Positions 42,920-53,108 of a DNA stretch of 64,000 bases are shown here, piece by piece (the stretch's first letter is position 1; the number at the start of each line of letters is the position of its first letter). This DNA is from Prorocentrum cordatum (Eukaryota; Sar; Dinophyceae; Prorocentrales; Prorocentraceae), in NCBI GenBank assembly GCA_963575745.1, contig CAUYUJ010022548.1, positions 417,416-481,415 on the forward strand. Reading direction: 5' to 3'. Under the pieces are notes generated by a model. It saw only the letters and a list, made by a program, of their open reading frames with translations. It did not search any database and was not told the origin of the DNA. The translations under genes were made by a program, and so were the position numbers.

Positions 42920-43310
42920 GTCGGGCCTGTCCCTTTACAGGAGGAGTACTCGAGGATAGTCAACAAACATGTGATACCGGAGAAAAAACCCAATCATGGG
43001 GCTACAGGGCGATACGGCTGTAGAGCTAATGAGCTATAGGGCTATAGAGTTGTAGGGCTATAGGGCTATGGGCCTTTGGGCTATAAGGCTTAGGGCACCC
43101 CGGGGCACCCCCGGGCACCTGGGCACCCGGGCGTGCACCGAAAATCGGCGGCAAACCCCTAACCGTATGAATCCGCTAGGACCCCTACAGAGGCAAGCTC
43201 TGATTGGGGAATTATGGGGACGATGTTTGGCTATTCTTGATGTGTTTGAATATTTAGTTGGTATTTCTTCCGTCCAAGATCCGCCCGTATGGGGGACATG
43301 CCCGACCTAA
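42920..43310 (+). mobile_element. TIR element with internal insertion (391 bp)
   Basis: Left end GTCGGGCCTGTCCCTTTACA then GGAGGAGTACTC; right end CCGCCCGTATGGGGGACATG then CCCGACCTAA. About 230 bp of unrelated sequence sits inside, with a GCTATAGGGCTATAG-type run at 43020-43095 and GGGCACCCGGGCACC repeats. Family interior (GGGGACGATGTTTGGCTATT) resumes at 43217. No target duplication could be made out. Confidence 0.7.
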
Positions 43311-43359
43311 TTCTGGGCCTCCTGGACGGGGTCGGAGCAAGTGGGGTCGGAGGATCGCT

Positions 43360-43505
43360 CCGCATCGCCGATGAATCGGCGACGCGGCTCGATGTGGAGC
43401 CCGATTTTCTCCACGCCGGCGTCGCCGATGCACCGCCGACGTCGCCGATGCATCGCCGATGCATCGCCGACGCATCGTCGATGCATCGGCGATGCGGCGC
43501 GATCC
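43360..43505. repeat. GCATCGCCGAT repeat cluster
   Basis: CATCGCCGATG and GATGCATCGCCGATGCATCG recur with about 12-bp spacing. The motif is close to self-complementary. The same core sits in repeat F (about 19990, 21915) and near 9355. Confidence 0.75.
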
Positions 43506-43616
43506 TCCGACCCCATCTGCTCCTCCTCCGTTGGGGAGGCCTCTTAAAGCCGGACGCCTGCGTCGCCAAGGAGGCCGAGCTGGAGCGCCCGCGGCCCAAC
43601 GCTGGGTGCTGGTTTC

Positions 43617-43775
43617 AAGTCGGGCCTGTCCCCCTACAGGAGGAAGATCCAAAAATTGTAGAAACAAATATTCGGGAACGATTTTTCAATTTGTTCTTGA
43701 CTATGTTTCAGAGTAGTTTTGAATCTCTTGCATTTGTCTTATACAATCCGCCTGTAGGAGCACATGCCGTTCCTA
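43617..43775 (+). mobile_element. TIR element (159 bp)
   Basis: Left end AAGTCGGGCCTGTCCCCCTA then CAGGAGGAAG; right end CCGCCTGTAGGAGCACATGC then CGTTCCTAA, slightly diverged. AT-rich interior with GGGAACGATTTTTCAATTTG. No clear target duplication. Confidence 0.75.
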
Positions 43776-43849
43776 ATCCTAGAAATGAGCGCCATAGTCA
43801 GGAGTGCCAGCGGTTGGTAAACACGAGAACAGCTTCATCGCTACGCTGC

Positions 43850-45670
43850 GATCTCAAGCTACACACGTTAGAACATATCATAACATGTCGCAATATACCA
43901 TAAGTGATCATAACACGACGTGCGAACACAACGCATATCATCATCTAGCACTGTATGCCATACTATGCCATACTATGCCATAGCAGAGCGCGAGATACCA
44001 ACATCTAGTCTAGCAGAAAATCGCAGTCACCACCACCATACCATGGTATGTCATACCACAGTATGGCAGCACAGGGCATAACACAGCATTGCATAACGAC
44101 GCATGCAATGACAGAGTGGAACATGCATACCACATCATTACATTACACATCATCACATAATACAGCACATCAGACCATGACATAACACAACATTTCAGTT
44201 TAATACATAACATACCATGCCATGCCAGTGTATACCATGACACAGCATCACATAACCGAGCATTCCATCACATATCATGACAGAGCGCGGCATCGCATAT
44301 TATAAAGTAGCAGGGCATAACGTAGCCTAATACCAGAACGTAAATGGGCACTACATTGCATAGCATGACAGGCCCGACAATCTCAGAGTACAGCATAACA
44401 GTGCATGCAATGACAGAGCGGAACATACAACAGCATACCATGTCAGAACGGAGTACGACCGAGCATATCTTGAACTCGCACAGCATATTGTGACCATAGC
44501 AGAACGTGACACAGCATCACAGCACCGAGCATTCCAACCAAATGCAAATGATACCATTACAGCGCGCGGCGCAGCACATCATGGAACAATTGAGCATAAC
44601 ATGGCAGACAATGGCATATCAAAACATGCCATGACGAATCAGAGCATGACATCACACACCATCGAGCACAACGTAACATAACAACGCATACCGTGACATA
44701 GCGGATCATAGAAGAGCACATCATACAAATTTTTGATTTAACATAGCAGGAGTGGTTTAGTTGTGCGACCATTTCGACGACACACGTATTATGATATCAT
44801 TGGCTTTTAGTTCATCGTAGAGGAATGGCATGACAGTGCAGAACATTGTATCAAAGTATATACAGAACACAGCGGAATCATCACAACAACATAGAATGGT
44901 CACATTATTGATGCCACTACGCCAACGAATTTGCTATGACATCATAGACGGTATTATCATTGACGAGACATGTAGCATCAGAGCAAAGCATCGTGTATTT
45001 GAAGCAGCGAACCACTGCGTAAAATGACCCCTTGAACAGAGCATGGCATAACAAGACTTGCCATACCATAGCCTGGCATCACATATCACGTCATAACGTG
45101 GTGACACAGAGCAATTCATAGCAGAGTGTACCGAGTCTTATTATGAAAGGGGTGACCGTATCAGGCAGCGCATGGTTGATCGAAAGAAACAGCACAGCTT
45201 AAAAACTTCGTCATAGCATGATCATGATGAAACGCGACGTGCGCGCCGAGGTCAAGCTGCCCATAGGAATCAACAGAGTCAGCAGCGTCTGATTTGACGA
45301 CATATCGAACGTGAGGGTTGTCACGACGTCATGCTGGCCCTCCGAGAAGACCGACGGCCACAACAGAGCGTCACATAATAGCGCATCATCGCATGGACAC
45401 ACAGTTAAATACTGTTGAAGCAGCAGCGACATTTTTGAAGAGGAATGCCACCACAATCAAACGTACCGCAACATAGCAGCGCATACCATAAGATGCTATA
45501 AGGGATTGAGCATACCGTTGACAGCACCACTGAGCAGCGCATAGTATAACATAAGCGGACACAGCCTATCGTCTCGTGGCGCCACAGAGCAGAGCATACC
45601 AGAACATATCACAACATATTGTGATGCATGCGCGCGCAACAGAGCACAGTTTAGCAAAAAGGGTGAACCT
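43850..45670. repeat. Low-GC block of CATA/CATGCCATA words
   Basis: About 1.8 kb of A/T/C-rich sequence built from overlapping words such as CATACCATG, CATAACA, AGCATACC and ATGACAGAGC, with no fixed period. It differs sharply in composition from its GC-rich neighbours. Short frames exist on both strands but none is gene-like. It resembles an old degenerate satellite. Confidence 0.7.
45224..45345. repeat. Repeat L, copy 1
   Basis: CGCGACGTGCGCGCCGAGGT, AGGAATCAACAG and GTCACGACGTCATGCTGGCC match 45756-45872 in the same orientation within the CATA-rich block. Confidence 0.75.
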
Positions 45671-45681
45671 GAGTGAAGAGG

Positions 45682-45685
45682 AACA

Positions 45686-45730
<45 letters not shown>

Positions 45731-45731
45731 A
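45682..45731. repeat. (ATC)n microsatellite
   Basis: Pure CAT/ATC run of about 48 bp. Confidence 0.95.
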
Positions 45732-45755
45732 TTACACACTGTCATATAATCAATC

Positions 45756-45872
45756 GCGACGTGCGCGCCGAGGCCAGGTTGGCCACAGGAACCAACAGTC
45801 GTAGCAACGACAGGTCGGACGACGCATCTGACGTGACAGGCGTCACGACGTCACGCTTGCCCTTCGGGAACA
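45756..45872. repeat. Repeat L, copy 2
   Basis: Second copy of 45224-45345, with an extra AGTCGTAGCAACGACAGG segment. Confidence 0.75.
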
Positions 45873-45911
45873 TATCAGGACAGAATGGAGAATAGCAGAA
45901 CGCAACATTAC

Positions 45912-46000
45912 AGAATCTCTGAGAATCTCTGAGAATCTCTGAGAAACTCTGAGAATCTCTGAGAATCTCTGAGAATCTCTGAGAATGTTTCAGAATCTGT
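45912..46000. repeat. 10-bp tandem GAATCTCTGA
   Basis: About nine exact or near-exact units of GAGAATCTCT, ending in CAGAATCTGT. Confidence 0.95.
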
Positions 46001-46009
46001 CGACATGGA

Positions 46010-47400
46010 AAAGCACAGCCTGGCAGAACAGATCATGTCGTAACACAGTGCCACAGGGCAGGGCAGACCATGACAGGCAACACATACTGCGACAGAGGCG
46101 AGCATAGCAGAGCTTCGACAGAGGGGGAAATTAACAGAGAATACGAATTCCTGCCCCTCCTGCTGCTGCTCCTCCTCCTCTTCAACAGACTGCAGGTTCT
46201 CTCCGAACGAATTCTGGGGTCTCGCACCACGCGTGTCGCTTTTTCGCCCCAGGGTTTGTTTCGGCTTATTTCGTCTGGGGCTCTGGGGTAGTTGGGGCTT
46301 AAGACAGCGGCAACCTGCGACCTGGCCCGACCGCCGCGCTGGCCGAGACTGCTGGGCCCTTCGCGCATCGTCCCGTTCGGCGCGCGCGCGCGCCGTCAGG
46401 ATCACACGCGGAAAGTTTCGGTGGGGATCGGTCAGAGCAAAATAATCCATCACCTCTCTGTCCTACACCATTTTTCACCACGCCCCCCCTCATTCGTCCA
46501 ATCCTCACGCATCCGCTTCTCGCTGCCAAGGGATGGAGAAGGAGGGGGGGGGCCGGTCACGCGCAACAGGTGGAAGAGGGAGCAAAGACAAGGTGGCCCC
46601 GCCGTTCGTTACCGTTCGCCCGCTGACACTACACACATCTCCATTTTCCCCCGCTTCCCTTCCCAGCTCCCACTCCTGTTCCTCATCCTCCACCTTCCCT
46701 ATTCCTGCCTCCCCAGCTCCCTTTCCATTCCCTCTGCTCCTCCCTCCCCTGCTCCTGCTTCCCCCTGTTTCCCTCCTCGGCTCCTTTTCCATTCCCCCTG
46801 TTCGACATCCTCCACCTCCCCTCCGCTCCCGCCTCCCCTCCGTGCCCTCTGCTCTCTGCTGGCCCGATCCCCCCCTGAGGCGTCTCCTCAGCCCACTGGC
46901 GATTCGCGTTCCGACCCGCACGCCGGCTTTTTCCTCCTGCGAGCACCTCCAACGCTCCGTTGTTTGGGCGCACTGTCCTGGCTGTCCTGGCCCATTTTCC
47001 GCTTAGGTTCCTCCTCTTCCATCCCTTTGTCACCCTCCTGGATCCCCACTCCCGCCTCCGTTCGGCCATTTGGGCGTCCTCAGCCTGGCGTTTTCCATCG
47101 GGGCTGTTGGGCGCGCGAGCAAGAGCGCGGGCACCTGCGACAGCAGTGGCGGATTCCCCCAAAGAGGAGGAGCGCTCACTCTTCCTCCTTCCCCCAGACA
47201 CCTCCCTCCGTCTATCCCTCCCTCGCCCCCTCCCTCTCTCTTACTCCCCCTCCCCAACTCCTCCTCCTGATGCTGACGGTGCGAGTGGTCGAGGCAACAG
47301 GTAGACGCCGCTATAGTCACCTTCCCCTCCTCCGCCTCCTCCTCGTCATATCCCTTGCTCATCATCCCACTTCCTCCTCTTGATCAACCACTGCTCCCTC
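46010..47400. other. No supported gene; pyrimidine-rich from 46480
   Basis: CTCCTCC/TTCCCC-rich plus strand, giving Pro/Ser-rich frames on one strand and Gly/Arg/Glu-rich frames on the other. No domain recognised. Confidence 0.4.
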
Positions 47401-47408
47401 CCTTCATC

Positions 47409-47578
47409 CTCACCATCATCATCCTCAGCATCATCATCATCATCACCACCATCATCATCATCATCATCACCAGCATCAGCATCAGCATCAGCATCATCAT
47501 GACCACCATCATCACCATCACCACTATCACTACTATCACCACCATCACCACCATCATCATCAGCATCATCATCATCCG

Positions 47579-47632
<54 letters not shown>

Positions 47633-47715
47633 TATCATCATCCTCATCCTCATCATCATCACCATCACCATCATCATCACAACCATCATCATCATCAGCA
47701 GCAGCATCATCATCC
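47409..47715. repeat. Long (ATC)n microsatellite with CAC/CAG variants
   Basis: About 300 bp of ATC units with ACC and AGC substitutions. It creates an Ile/Thr-rich plus frame and a Met-rich minus frame that are not genes. Confidence 0.95.
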
Positions 47716-48092
47716 CTCGTCGTCCCCGCCTGGTCACCTCGCCACTTCCCCCCGCGGCCGGAGCGGCTGCCGTTGGAGCAGCCCCGCGGTTGATTTCAAG
47801 GACCCATGTCGCTCCGTTCCGGCTCTGCCCCGCTGCACATTTCAAGTGCTCGTCGCCATGAAGTACGCGGGTCCTCAGGGAAGCGGGTGCTGCTGTGGTT
47901 CGCCGTCTTCGGCCTACCGGGGGAAAGACCCATTTCTCTCGGGGCCCGTTCCCAGACATCCGTCGATATGATGTGATTTCAACACGTGGCCCCAGAGTTC
48001 TCTCGGTGCGATCGAAGTGAGTACGCAAATCATGGATGCGACAACCGACAGCAGTTGTTCCATGTTGAACTGTCAGTGCCGCCGCGGGCGTT

Positions 48093-48235
48093 GTCCTTTT
48101 GAGACAGAAACCGCCTGCCCAACAGCGGCCGCTGGTGGTTTTTGACAACATTGGTTGTTGGGCATCGTACCCATATTTGTCAGAACCCACTTCGGGCGTC
48201 CAAATTCTCGCCCCCTTCCCGAGGACAGTTTTTCG
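48093..48235. repeat. Repeat J, copy 1
   Basis: TTTGAGACAGAAACCGCC, GCCCAACAGCGGCCGC, TTGTTGGGCAT and CGGGCGTCCAAA match 51834-51945 and its tandem copies. Inside, TGCCCAACA and TGTTGGGCA form a short inverted pair. Confidence 0.7.
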
Positions 48236-48352
48236 TCACGGATGCGATTTGGATGGCTCCGGGGGACGAAAGCAGACTCCAGAGGGCGAAACCGCGGAAA
48301 AATGCTCAGAACACTCAGATCGTCGGAGATTTGGGGCTGCCTCTTGTCAAGT

Positions 48353-48575
48353 TTCATGATGTTCCAACCTACTTCAGCCTTGATCACCAGAAAGAGTTTC
48401 GAGCACCAGAAAAGTACCGAAACTCGAGGGTGTTCACGTGTCGGGCCCTGGGAGACTCGTCCGACACTGTCTCGACAGTGGTTCGACACTCTTTCGACAC
48501 TTGTCCTGGTGCTCTAAATTATTCCTGGGATGTGGTCCTGAAGTACGATGGGAGCAACGTAAGCCAAGTTGGCCG
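48353..48575. repeat. Repeat B, copy 2
   Basis: Matches 205-405: ATGATGTTCCAAC, CTTGATCACCAGAAAGAG, GTGTCGGGCCCTGGGAG and GTACGATGGGAGCAACGTAA. The right inverted end has diverged (TGGTGCTCTAAA) and the interior holds a partial duplication of TTCGACAC. Confidence 0.75.
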
Positions 48576-48628
48576 TTCTGTTCTTGCGTGGCCCACGCAC
48601 GCCCGACATGCAGAGGTTGCGGTCGAAT

Positions 48629-48718
48629 TGTTGACGCTTCGCGTATCCCCACCAGCCCATCCAGAAACGATGCTCAGGGGAGTTGAGGTGATCAGGGAAG
48701 TCGGGGAGCATGCAGAAT
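48629..48718 (+). repeat. Inverted partner of 54663-54757
   Basis: CGCTTCGCGTATCCCCACCA then GCCCATCCAGAAACGATGC appears reverse-complemented at the left edge of tandem units 2 and 3 (54663-54757, 59394-59488) at about 75-80 percent. Confidence 0.75.
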
Positions 48719-48774
48719 AACAAAGGGCGGGGGAAGCTGTCACAGACCCCGAGAGGGGGAGGATGGAAGAGGAG

Positions 48775-48895
48775 TCGTCGTCGTCGTCGTCGTCGTCGGA
48801 GGAGGAGGAGGAGGAGGAGGGGGAAGAGGAGGAGGAGGAGGAGGAGGAGGAGGACGGAGAAGGAGGAAGAATCGGAGGAGGAGGAGGAGGAGGGG
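48775..48895. repeat. (GTC)n-(GGA)n microsatellite
   Basis: A short GTC run, then GGA units. Confidence 0.95.
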
Positions 48896-48899
48896 AAGG

Positions 48900-49500
48900 A
48901 GCTTCTTGGGGGTCTTTTGAGGGCCTCTTGGAGGGCTTTTTGGGCGCCTTGGGGCATCTTGGGCGCCTCTTGGGACCCTCTTGAGGCGCTCTGGGGAGCC
49001 TTCGGGGCGCTTTTGGGGCCATCTTGGAGGGAGTCGATCAAACAAGAGGGGGGGTTCAATTAGCGCCCCCCCTCGGAAGCCCCTAAAATCGCCTCTTGGA
49101 CCCCTCTTGGAACGCTCTTGGAGTGCTCTTGGGCGCTCTTGGGGCCGTCTTGGGGCTCTTTTGGGGCTCTCTTGGGGCCCTCTTGGGCCATCTTGGAGCC
49201 ATCTCCAGGCCTCGGATGGCCATCGGAAGCGAAAAGGCGAGAAAGCAAAAATCATTGATTTTCCTTAGGTTTTGGGACGATTTTGGCCTCTTCGGGGCCT
49301 CCTTGGGGAGCTGTTTGGCCACTTGGAGTTATCTTGGGGCCGTCTTTGGGCTTCTTGGAACCATCTTAGGAGCCATCGTGAGCGATCTTGCGCTATCTTG
49401 AGCCATCTTGGAGCTCATCTTGGGTTCTCTGAGGCGCTCTTGGAGCCGTCTTGGGCCATCTTGGACGCTCTAACTACCCGCGGCCCCCCCCGTCCAGGTC
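48900..49500. repeat. Module M0: 'CTCTTGG' repeat block, diverged copy
   Basis: Built from CTCTTGGGGC / GCCATCTTGGAGCC words. It has the same internal order as 53841-54600: a GATCAAAC(A/G)AGGGGGG segment, GAAAAGGCGAGAA, and CCAGGTCCAGGGGA near the end. It differs much more from the three other copies than they do from one another. Confidence 0.8.
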
Positions 49501-49706
49501 CAGGGGAGGGGGTAGGGGGAGGGGTAAACCCCTCCCCAAGGGGGAAGAGGGAGGGGTGGAAGAGGATCTGCTCTAGACCACCTACGCCCAGAGGGCTGGT
49601 GGGATTCGCCCTGCGGCAGGTCGCCCCGTTTGCTTCCTTTCCTCCGCCTCGCCATTCCTGCCCCTCGTCTCCCGTTTTCCCCCTCCTCCCCACTGTTGTT
49701 CTCGCA

Positions 49707-50081
49707 GGTCTAGAGGTTCGCACCAGCACCAATACCGGCTGTGTGCCTTCACCGAGGGAAGAAGATCCCGATCTCAGCGATGGTGGTAATAATTTGGCTT
49801 CCAAGGTGACCGAAATGTCACCACCAACACCGAAATCTAGGTTCGTCTTCCCCCCTGTGGAGGCAACCCCCTGCGTTGGTGTTGATGCCCATTTCCAGGC
49901 TTCCAATGTCACCCGTTTCCCCTTCACACCCCGATCGTATATTTGCTCCTTGTTTCCCAATGCTGCCCCCTGCTTTTTCCTCCCACTCTCCTCCACAGTT
50001 GCACCGGATGAGTACTACTGCTCCCCATATTTTTCCCTGATCCCTTGGCGCTGTGAGAAAATACGGCATCGCATATCATGA
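49707..50081 (+). other. Possible exon with upstream acceptor site
   Basis: A CCCACTGTTGTTCTCGCAG acceptor-like stretch precedes the frame GLEVRTSTNTGCVPSPREED, PDLSDGGNNLASKVTEMSPP, TPKSRFVFPPVEATPCVGVD, ending HRIS and TGA (50079-50081). The first part has protein-like composition. The tandem-duplication breakpoint (49791) falls inside this frame, so units 2 and 3 keep only the second part. No family is recognised. It could be chance openness. Confidence 0.3.
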
Positions 50082-50217
50082 TGTACACTGGATGGGCCCG
50101 AGTTCTTTTCGACTTGCAATCAGCACTCTCCCCGCCTTTTCGTTCAGGGTGGCGCTCTCGCCCCTGCACGGGCCGCATGTCCGAGTCCGATTTCTTTCTC
50201 GTCGTTGCCGACCGCCT

Positions 50218-50556
50218 ATGCACGGTCAGAGATTGGTGGACGCCACGTTCAGCCTTTTCCGCATCAAGAAATCCTACCAGAGGGAGAGCCACATGCAGGA
50301 GCTGTACAAAGTGATGTATGGCATCAGGTCGATGACAGACTTCAAGACGGCGTTGAGGCTCGACAAAGTCGCGGAGGCCGACGTAGTCAAGCTAGGCCAG
50401 CTCACGCCCCACATCCTCAGGGAAGCGTTGAACCACGCGTGGTTCCTCCAGAAGAGCGTGATGCCGATGGGCGCGGGGCCGAAGACGGAGCTGGAGAGGG
50501 GCTTGGAGGCCCAGCTGAAATCGCTCATCAAGCAAGGGACGATCACCAAGTACTGA
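50218..50556 (+). pseudogene. LER-family C-terminal fragment, unit 1
   Basis: From an in-frame ATG at 50218 the frame reads MHGQRLVDATFSLFRIKKSY, QRESHMQELYKVMYGIRSMT, DFKTALRLDKVAEADVVKLG, QLTPHILREALNHAWFLQKS, then VMPMGAGPKTELERGLEAQL, KSLIKQGTITKY and TGA. The G-A-G-P-x2-x-ELER ending parallels G-A-A-P-x3-LER in the 38.5-kb ORF. At about 113 codons it has only the last half of that protein. It has no internal lesion, so it might still be expressed as a small protein, but it lacks the family's N-terminal helices. Confidence 0.5.
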
Positions 50557-50762
50557 GAAACCGATTTTCACAGACTGTGCGCGATATTGCGCACGACCCG
50601 AGGAGGCAGCAGACACTCACAGCGATGGCGGCAGGAGGGAGCGAGCATGCCAAGAGACTCTTGACACAAGTGAGAGAGTACAGGCAGGCGCTCCACAATC
50701 TGCTGCAATATGACAAGATTTCATGTGACGCCACCCCTGGTGGCAACGGCGCGCCTCCGTGA
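50557..50762 (+). other. Helical ORF after the LER fragment, unit 1
   Basis: In another frame: RNRFSQTVRDIAHDPRRQQT, LTAMAAGGSEHAKRLLTQVR, EYRQALHNLLQYDKISCDAT and TGA (50760-50762). The predicted helix-rich composition looks like genuine protein. It starts where the LER fragment stops, two frames away, so it could be a frameshifted continuation or a second exon. No known family. Confidence 0.35.
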
Positions 50763-51200
50763 GAGGCAGCTCGCGCCGATCCCGATACTGAATATATTGG
50801 GGGAGGCGGCTTAGACTCAGGGGATCCCCCCCATCAGAGGGAAATCGCCCCGAGCCTTCGCACTCTCCCCCAAGTTACACTCGACTCCCTGGGGATCCTC
50901 CCCGCCGACGGGGCATCACGCGCGGGCGGGGCCCGCCGTGTCGCCTCATGCCGTGGCGGCCTGCGCCCTGCAGGCAGCCCAGCCTCCATATAGAACGGAG
51001 GGGCCACCCGAGCAGCTGCAGAGACAGACTGAGGGCCCCCAACTGAGCCACCACCACCACCACCTCTTCCTCCCTCCTCATCCCTCCTCGTCCTCATAAT
51101 CTCCCCCCTGCTCATCTTCATGTTCATCCGCCGCACCCTCCAATTTATGTACACAGGTCCCTTTTTGTCAGTGCTCATCACACGGTGAGGCCACTTTGTG

Positions 51201-51334
51201 ACTCCTGGTCCGCGGCGACATCCAGCGGCGGATTGAGAAAAATCAGAGCGCTGAGAAGGCGCAGGCGGTCATCGAGAATAGAAGAACCCCTGACCGTAAT
51301 AACACAGTGAGGACGTGGCCTCACGGAGGCCCGT
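51201..51334 (+). other. Short protein-like frame
   Basis: LVRGDIQRRIEKNQSAEKAQ, AVIENRRTPDRNNTVRTWPH, stop at 51349. Charged and helical, but short, with a stop just upstream. Repeated identically in units 2 and 3. Unknown. Confidence 0.2.
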
Positions 51335-51833
51335 CTTTGCATTGGGGGTAATATAATTCTGGGCCGGTTGGTTCGACACGTCTGCAGAACGGAGCCCCAT
51401 GCCCCTCCTGTGCTTGGCCCTCCTAGCTCAGGCCCCCTCCCAAAAGACGAGGGGTGCTTTTTGTGGTTTTTCAGGCGGGGGGGGGGGGGCAGGGGGTCGG
51501 ACGCGGCGCGAACGCCCCGAGCGCGCCATTCTCCCCCTCCCCCTCTCGCCACCATCGGGGGGAGACTCACCGGGGTACTCTGCGAGCAGCGCAGAGGACC
51601 CGAGGGCACCCCGTGCGCCACCCGTCTCTGGGGCGCGCGCCTCCTCCTCCCAGCTGCGAGCCCGCCGTTTCCAGCGGCACTTGCAGGCAGAGGCCCGCGC
51701 CAAGGGCCGACCGACGTGCCCTGGGTTTCTCGGGCCGACCGACGTGGGTACGGAAAGAGTGGGTACAATGCCCAGCAGCAGTTCCTGCTCATTTTGAACA
51801 GGACTCGCTGCCCGCGCCGCCGCGACGCGTGTC

Positions 51834-52040
51834 TATTTGAGACAGAAGGCCGCTTGCCCAACAGCGGCCGCCGTTGGTTTGTGACAACATTTCTTGTTGG
51901 GCATTGTGCCCATTTTTCCGTACCATTTCGGGCGTCCAAAGTTTCGTCAGCTTCGACGGTTTTGCGATGGAAGGCGAGACGCTGCCACACCAGAAATCAA
52001 TGGACGTCCTTGGGCCTCAGGGTTTGGTTCCCTGCGGAGG
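51834..52040. repeat. Repeats J and K in unit 1
   Basis: J (TTGAGACAGAAGGCCGCTTG, GCCCAACAGCGGCCGCC, TTGTTGGGCAT) matches 48093-48235. K (CACACCAGAAATCAATGGAC, GTCCTTGGGCCTCAGG) matches 18161-18262. The same pair recurs at 56803-57009 and 61534-61740. Confidence 0.7.
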
Positions 52041-52455
52041 GTGTCCCGTGGTCGGGACCCTGGTGTACGATGGTGTGCGTTTTCCAGGCGCCGTCCTGTG
52101 CATCGCCAGACGCCTAAGGGCACTAGCGGGCGACTGGAGTTTTTCGCAGACAGCGTGCACCCCATAGCTTTACAACATAGCTTGCGCAGCATAGCTCGCA
52201 CCACGTATCTTAGACACCCACGGTGGAACAGCGTACTGTTTGGAGTCTCCGTTGGCCAACACTCGTTGCACCAAGTGTTGCAACAGCTTCGAGGATGTAC
52301 TGGGGTCTTTCCGAAAATGCGGTTCTCGCCCTCGCGTCGCGCACGTTCATTCCAAAGTGCGCGACCGTTTCAGGATGGATGGCGGCGCCTTTTCAGACCA
52401 GGGCCTTCGCATCGGTTCCGCGCATACTCGTCGCAAGACCCTGCAGCAGTTAAAG

Positions 52456-52615
52456 TTAGTCGGGCCTGTCCCTCTACAGGATGCATATTCCCAAATAGTC
52501 ACAGAATAGTCTGGGGACGATTGTTTGACAATTTCTGACCATTTTAGGGTATGTGTTCTGTATGTTTTATTCTTCTCGTTCAGAATTCCCGTGTAGGGGG
52601 ACATGCCCGACTTAA
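52456..52615 (+). mobile_element. TIR element (160 bp), best-preserved copy, perfect 8-bp target duplication
   Basis: Left end TTAGTCGGGCCTGTCCCTCT then ACAGG; right end TGTAGGGGGACATGCCCGAC then TTAA. AGTTAAAG lies at 52448-52455 and again at 52616-52623. The interior AATAGTCTGGGGACGATTGT followed by TTGAC and a T-rich tract is shared across the family. No ORF. An 8-bp duplication with inverted ends fits a non-autonomous cut-and-paste DNA transposon (hAT-like or Mutator-like). Confidence 0.85.
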
Positions 52616-52866
52616 AGTTAAAGGGATGGAGCACAGGGCGATTTCAAAACGGGATTCCCGCCTTCGCGCCGCGCACATTCGTCGTACACACATGCAGCAG
52701 CCGTGCGCGCATGGAGGGCGATGCCGTTTCAAAGGTGTACTCTCGCTAGGAGCCCTCCCAGATCGAAAGGCCCAACGCCGCCACACAGAACGCGGAATTC
52801 TTCACGCTTCGCGTATCCGTCAGACCATCTCCTGGAGTGAGGATATATAGCAGCGGGCCACGGCGC

Positions 52867-52877
52867 GCCATTTTGGC
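52867..52877 (+). other. Spliced-leader-like core, unit 1
   Basis: GCCATTTTGGC matches the central 11 bases of the dinoflagellate spliced leader exactly, with weak similarity on either side. A TATATAG lies 20 bp upstream. Same position in units 2 (57836-57846) and 3 (62567-62577). The match may be chance, since this 11-mer is a palindrome. Confidence 0.25.
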
Positions 52878-53108
52878 ACATGCTGTGGTAGCAGGGTTGG
52901 GACCTGTGCAGGGCACGCTCTTCAGTCAGTGTACCTAGTGGTGGTTCACTCCGTGCGTGTCGGTTGTCCGCCCCTGGCACCTTCCATCTCTTGTCGACGG
53001 AGTTATTCATTTGCGCCGTTGTGGTCTTCGATGAGCACCGGGTGCTCCGTGTGTGAGGGTTTTTTCTGCCTGTCTCGTCGCCACTCGCTCCGTTCACTCT
53101 GCCTGTAG

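Noticed and set aside
41708-43039. 443-codon plus-strand frame
   Set aside because: It runs antisense to the RT at 40.4-41.9 kb, then through repeat C and a TIR element.
51178-51990. 270-codon minus frame and overlapping 249-codon plus frame
   Set aside because: They overlap each other, include repeat J and lack any recognisable domain; GC-rich openness explains both.
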